From an uncultured Mycoplasmatota bacterium (GTDB taxonomy: Bacteria > Bacillota_I > Bacilli_A > RF39 > UBA660): a stretch of DNA of 5,308 nucleotides. How positions within the stretch are numbered: position 1 is the stretch's first letter; every line of letters begins with the position of its first letter. The stretch lies in assembly GCA_946407055.1 (NCBI GenBank), contig CAMJMP010000075.1:1-5308 (forward strand), in the 5' to 3' direction. This document shows positions 4,356 through 5,308 of the stretch, in pieces. Made by a program: the position numbers and the translations under genes. The notes below the pieces were generated by a model. It was not told where the DNA came from. It was given only the letters and a program-made list of their open reading frames with translations, and searched no databases.

Positions 4356-5308
4356 TTAGTTAACATTATTATGTTCTTTTAAATAGTCTTTAATTTTACG
4401 AATAGCATTAGATGTTACAACATATTTTAACCACTCTTCTGTTGGGTGTACTTCATCGTTAGGAATGATTAAAATACGATCTTTATTATTCAATCTATAA
4501 TCTAATTCTACTTGATTACCATTAACAAAAGCAGCATAAGTATGATTACCTAAATTAGTATGTATTTTATAAGCATAGTCTAAGACAGTAGAATCATATG
4601 GAAGTTCTATTACTTCTCCACTTAGACTATAAACATATATAGTATTAGTGAATATTTCTTCTCTTACGCGAGCAATATATTCACTATCGCTTTGAACATA
4701 AGCGTTAATATCTCTTAAAGAAGCAAAGAATTGATAATTCATCTTTAAGTCATGTTGCATCTTACCTGTAGCTTCTTCTTTGAATTCTTCCCAATAAGCC
4801 GCTAAACCAATAGTATTGATTTGATCCATTTGATGGGTTTTTATTTGGAATTGAATCAAATGATTATCTGGACCGAAGACTGTTGTATGAACAGAACGAT
4901 ACATATTAGTTTTAGGACATGCTATATAATCTTTAAATTTTTGATTTAATGGTGTATATAATTCATGAATTAAACCTAAAGCTTTATAGCAATCTTCTTT
5001 TTTGTTAACCATTATTTTTATATTAACTAAATCATGGATATCATTAATACGATAACCTTTGTTAATCTTTTTATATATTTGATAAACATTCATTATCTTA
5101 GCTCTAATAGTGTGTTTAATATGATGTTGATGTAATAAATTACAAACATCTTTTTCTGCTTCTTTTAAGCATTTTTCATAGTCTTTTAAGATTTCTTCTT
5201 GTTTAATTTTTAAAGATTGATATGTTTCTGGTTCTAGGTAAGATAAGCACATGTCTTCTAAGTCACACTTAAGACGGAAGGCACCAATAAAGTAAGCTAA
5301 AGGAACGA
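4356..5308 (-). CDS. RSH (Rel/SpoT) family (p)ppGpp protein, 3' part; synthetase-like and TGS domains, no C-terminal ACT region
   Basis: The frame stays open to the window edge, so the gene is 5'-partial; 316 residues plus stop are visible. The internal ATG at 5252 is not the start: the upstream VPLAYFIGAFRLKCDLED matches the linker helix before the RSH synthetase domain. The synthetase-like region (about 20-180) keeps R68 and K70 of the GRxK loop, D92 (HDL), KFKDYIA (123-129) and YRSVHTTV (136-143). At the catalytic Glu position of the E-x-Q-I-R-T motif it has Gln152 (QFQIKT, codon CAA at 4851-4853), with Lys for Arg two residues before the Thr turn. A TGS domain (about 223-283) with AYKIH (His249) follows. 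The protein ends about 30 residues later, lacking the helical, zinc-finger and ACT domains of full-length Rel. Any HD hydrolase domain lies outside the window. It may be a hydrolase-biased enzyme; this is inference. Confidence 0.9.
   Translation of the reverse strand, partial: VPLAYFIGAFRLKCDLEDMCLSYLEPETYQSLKIKQEEILKDYEKCLKEAEKDVCNLLHQHHIKHTIRAKIMNVYQIYKKINKGYRINDIHDLVNIKIMVNKKEDCYKALGLIHELYTPLNQKFKDYIACPKTNMYRSVHTTVFGPDNHLIQFQIKTHQMDQINTIGLAAYWEEFKEEATGKMQHDLKMNYQFFASLRDINAYVQSDSEYIARVREEIFTNTIYVYSLSGEVIELPYDSTVLDYAYKIHTNLGNHTYAAFVNGNQVELDYRLNNKDRILIIPNDEVHPTEEWLKYVVTSNAIRKIKDYLKEHNNVN

Noticed and set aside
5250..5252. ATG taken as the start of the RSH gene
   Set aside because: The frame continues open to the window edge with sequence homologous to the RSH linker, so the true start lies outside.

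Overview
The window reads as chromosomal DNA from a very AT-rich, low-GC Gram-positive relative (Bacillota). It could be an uncultured Bacilli, Erysipelotrichales or RF39-like lineage; this is an inference from gene content and composition. TGA is used as a real stop (uppS) and Trp is TGG throughout, so the code is standard and not the Mycoplasma code. Shine-Dalgarno sites are strong, and promoters are recognisable as -35/-10 elements, often with an extended -10.

Layout from right to left, since nearly everything is on the minus strand. (1) 5308-4356 is the 3' part of a long RSH (Rel/SpoT-type (p)ppGpp) gene that enters from outside the window. It has a synthetase-like domain and a TGS domain, then stops without the usual C-terminal regulatory domains. 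(2) 4289-3766 is a two-gene unit, rpsP (ribosomal protein S16) and khpA (KH-domain RNA-binding protein), with a near-consensus promoter in front and an intrinsic terminator at the end. (3) 3743-1858 is an accessory-looking divergent pair: a short AraC-type regulator on the plus strand and a VirD4/TraG-like P-loop ATPase on the minus strand. They share a 101-bp intergenic region with back-to-back promoters and two perfect palindromes. (4) 1789-1 is the envelope operon uppS-cdsA-rseP, with its own promoter directly after the VirD4-like gene's terminator. The genes overlap or nearly touch. rseP is cut by the window edge, and dxr, often found between cdsA and rseP in Bacillota, is absent here.

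Functionally, uppS makes the C55 lipid carrier for wall synthesis, cdsA makes CDP-diacylglycerol for phospholipids, and rseP is an intramembrane protease. rpsP and khpA belong to the translation and RNA-binding machinery, and the RSH protein to nucleotide stress signalling.

The most interesting content is twofold. First, the RSH synthetase domain has Gln (CAA) where the catalytic Glu should be and the protein ends just after TGS, so it may lack synthetase activity. Second, the VirD4-like ATPase has no membrane anchor, has Asn in place of the Walker B Glu, has no conjugation genes beside it, and is paired with a sensor-less AraC regulator. No CRISPR array, tRNA, rRNA, insertion sequence or gene-free stretch over 300 bases was seen.
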